Part shown: positions 6,412 to 6,706 of the stretch, piece by piece
Numbering within the stretch: the first letter of the stretch is position 1
How the letters are laid out: each line of letters begins with the position of its first letter
Source: Planctomycetota bacterium
GTDB taxonomy: Bacteria; Planctomycetota; UBA8742; SKZP01
Direction: 5' to 3'
NCBI GenBank assembly: GCA_007127275.1
Contig: SKZP01000030.1
Span: 1-6,706, forward strand
DNA: 6,706 nt
Made by a program: the position numbers and the translations under genes
The notes under the pieces: generated by a model
The model's database searches: none
What the model was told of the DNA's origin: nothing
The model's input: only the letters and a program-made list of their open reading frames with translations

Positions 6412-6706
6412 TCATTCTTCGTCCATTTCGCTCCAGTTGCCGATCAGTTCCGTGTCCCAATCGTTGTCTTCCCCGGCGGAATAGAGGTCGAAGCGGCGCG
6501 GGTTGCGGGCCGTTTCCGGCGGGTTCTGCACACCGGCCCAGCGCTGATAGCGCATCCCCTCGTTCCACCCGTCGATCAGCTCCCAGTCGTCGTCCGAGCC
6601 GGGGATCTTCGAGATATCCTGATCCCGGAAGTCGAACAATTCGTTCTCGTCCAGCACATGCACAATGCCGTGGGTGCTGAACTGCGGGTTCTCCTCCGTC
6701 GGCGGA
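6412..6706 (-). CDS. C-terminal part of a GspG-like pseudopilin, 5' end outside window
   Basis: The frame is open to the window edge, giving the last 97 residues and a TGA stop. No N-terminal prepilin motif is visible because that part is missing. DGWNEGMRYQ (45-54) followed by RRFDLYSAGEDNDWDTELIGNW (70-91) matches the GspG C-terminus, where D.W..p..Y precedes (f)DlySlGaDG...(D)ignW. The same blocks occur in the next gene, so the two are probably diverged tandem paralogues. The Asp/Glu in GEDNDWDTE could bind calcium as in known GspG, although the usual GADG is GEDN here. It is the first visible gene of the cassette and is followed by a 76-base spacer. An internal GTG at 6663 is not a likely start, because homology-like sequence is expected upstream. 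Identification rests on the C-terminal motif and the neighbours. Confidence 0.72.
   Translation of the reverse strand, partial: PPTEENPQFSTHGIVHVLDENELFDFRDQDISKIPGSDDDWELIDGWNEGMRYQRWAGVQNPPETARNPRRFDLYSAGEDNDWDTELIGNWSEMDEE

Noticed and set aside
5520..6680. Long plus-strand open frame (386 codons) opposite the two GspG-like genes
   Set aside because: It is antisense to well-supported genes, is rich in Arg, Gly, Ala and Pro as expected of GC-rich shadow frames, and has no recognisable domain.
1..6706. CRISPR array, tRNA, rRNA, insertion sequence or integrase signals
   Set aside because: I saw no regularly spaced repeats, no tRNA-like cloverleaf, no transposase motifs and no terminal inverted repeats with target duplications.

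Overview
This is a high-GC bacterial window in which every convincing gene lies on the minus strand, so biological order runs from high to low coordinates. It holds two transcription units separated by a strong intrinsic terminator and a 393-base intergenic region.

Unit 1 (6706 down to 2596) is a run of five genes that each encode, or end like, a type II secretion pseudopilin. In order they are: the 3' end of a GspG-like protein cut by the window edge, a second complete GspG-like protein, a GspH/FimT-like protein, a GspI/PilV-like protein and a GspJ/PilW-like protein. The four complete genes all begin with a short basic leader, then G|FTL(V/I/L)E with Glu at +5, then a hydrophobic helix. This is the classic prepilin-peptidase (PilD/GspO) substrate signature. 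The order G-(G)-H-I-J matches the usual gsp operon. The soluble domains are larger and more acidic than textbook versions, two G-type subunits are in tandem, and no gspK follows gspJ before the terminator. Spacers are 56 to 76 bases, each with its own good Shine-Dalgarno sequence.

Unit 2 (about 2300 down to 1, cut by the window edge) starts at a candidate sigma70-type promoter. It encodes a FadD-type long-chain acyl-CoA synthetase followed 12 bases later by the N-terminal 182 residues of a bile acid:sodium symporter (BASS/SBF) family membrane protein. The tight spacing suggests that uptake of an organic or fatty-acid-like substrate and its activation to a CoA thioester are co-expressed.

The organism cannot be fixed from this window. 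The ligase looks like proteobacterial FadD. The enlarged tandem prepilin genes would also fit a Planctomycetota/PVC-type or other environmental high-GC genome. No RNA genes, CRISPR arrays, insertion sequences or integration sites were seen. The most interesting content is the unusual pseudopilin cassette.
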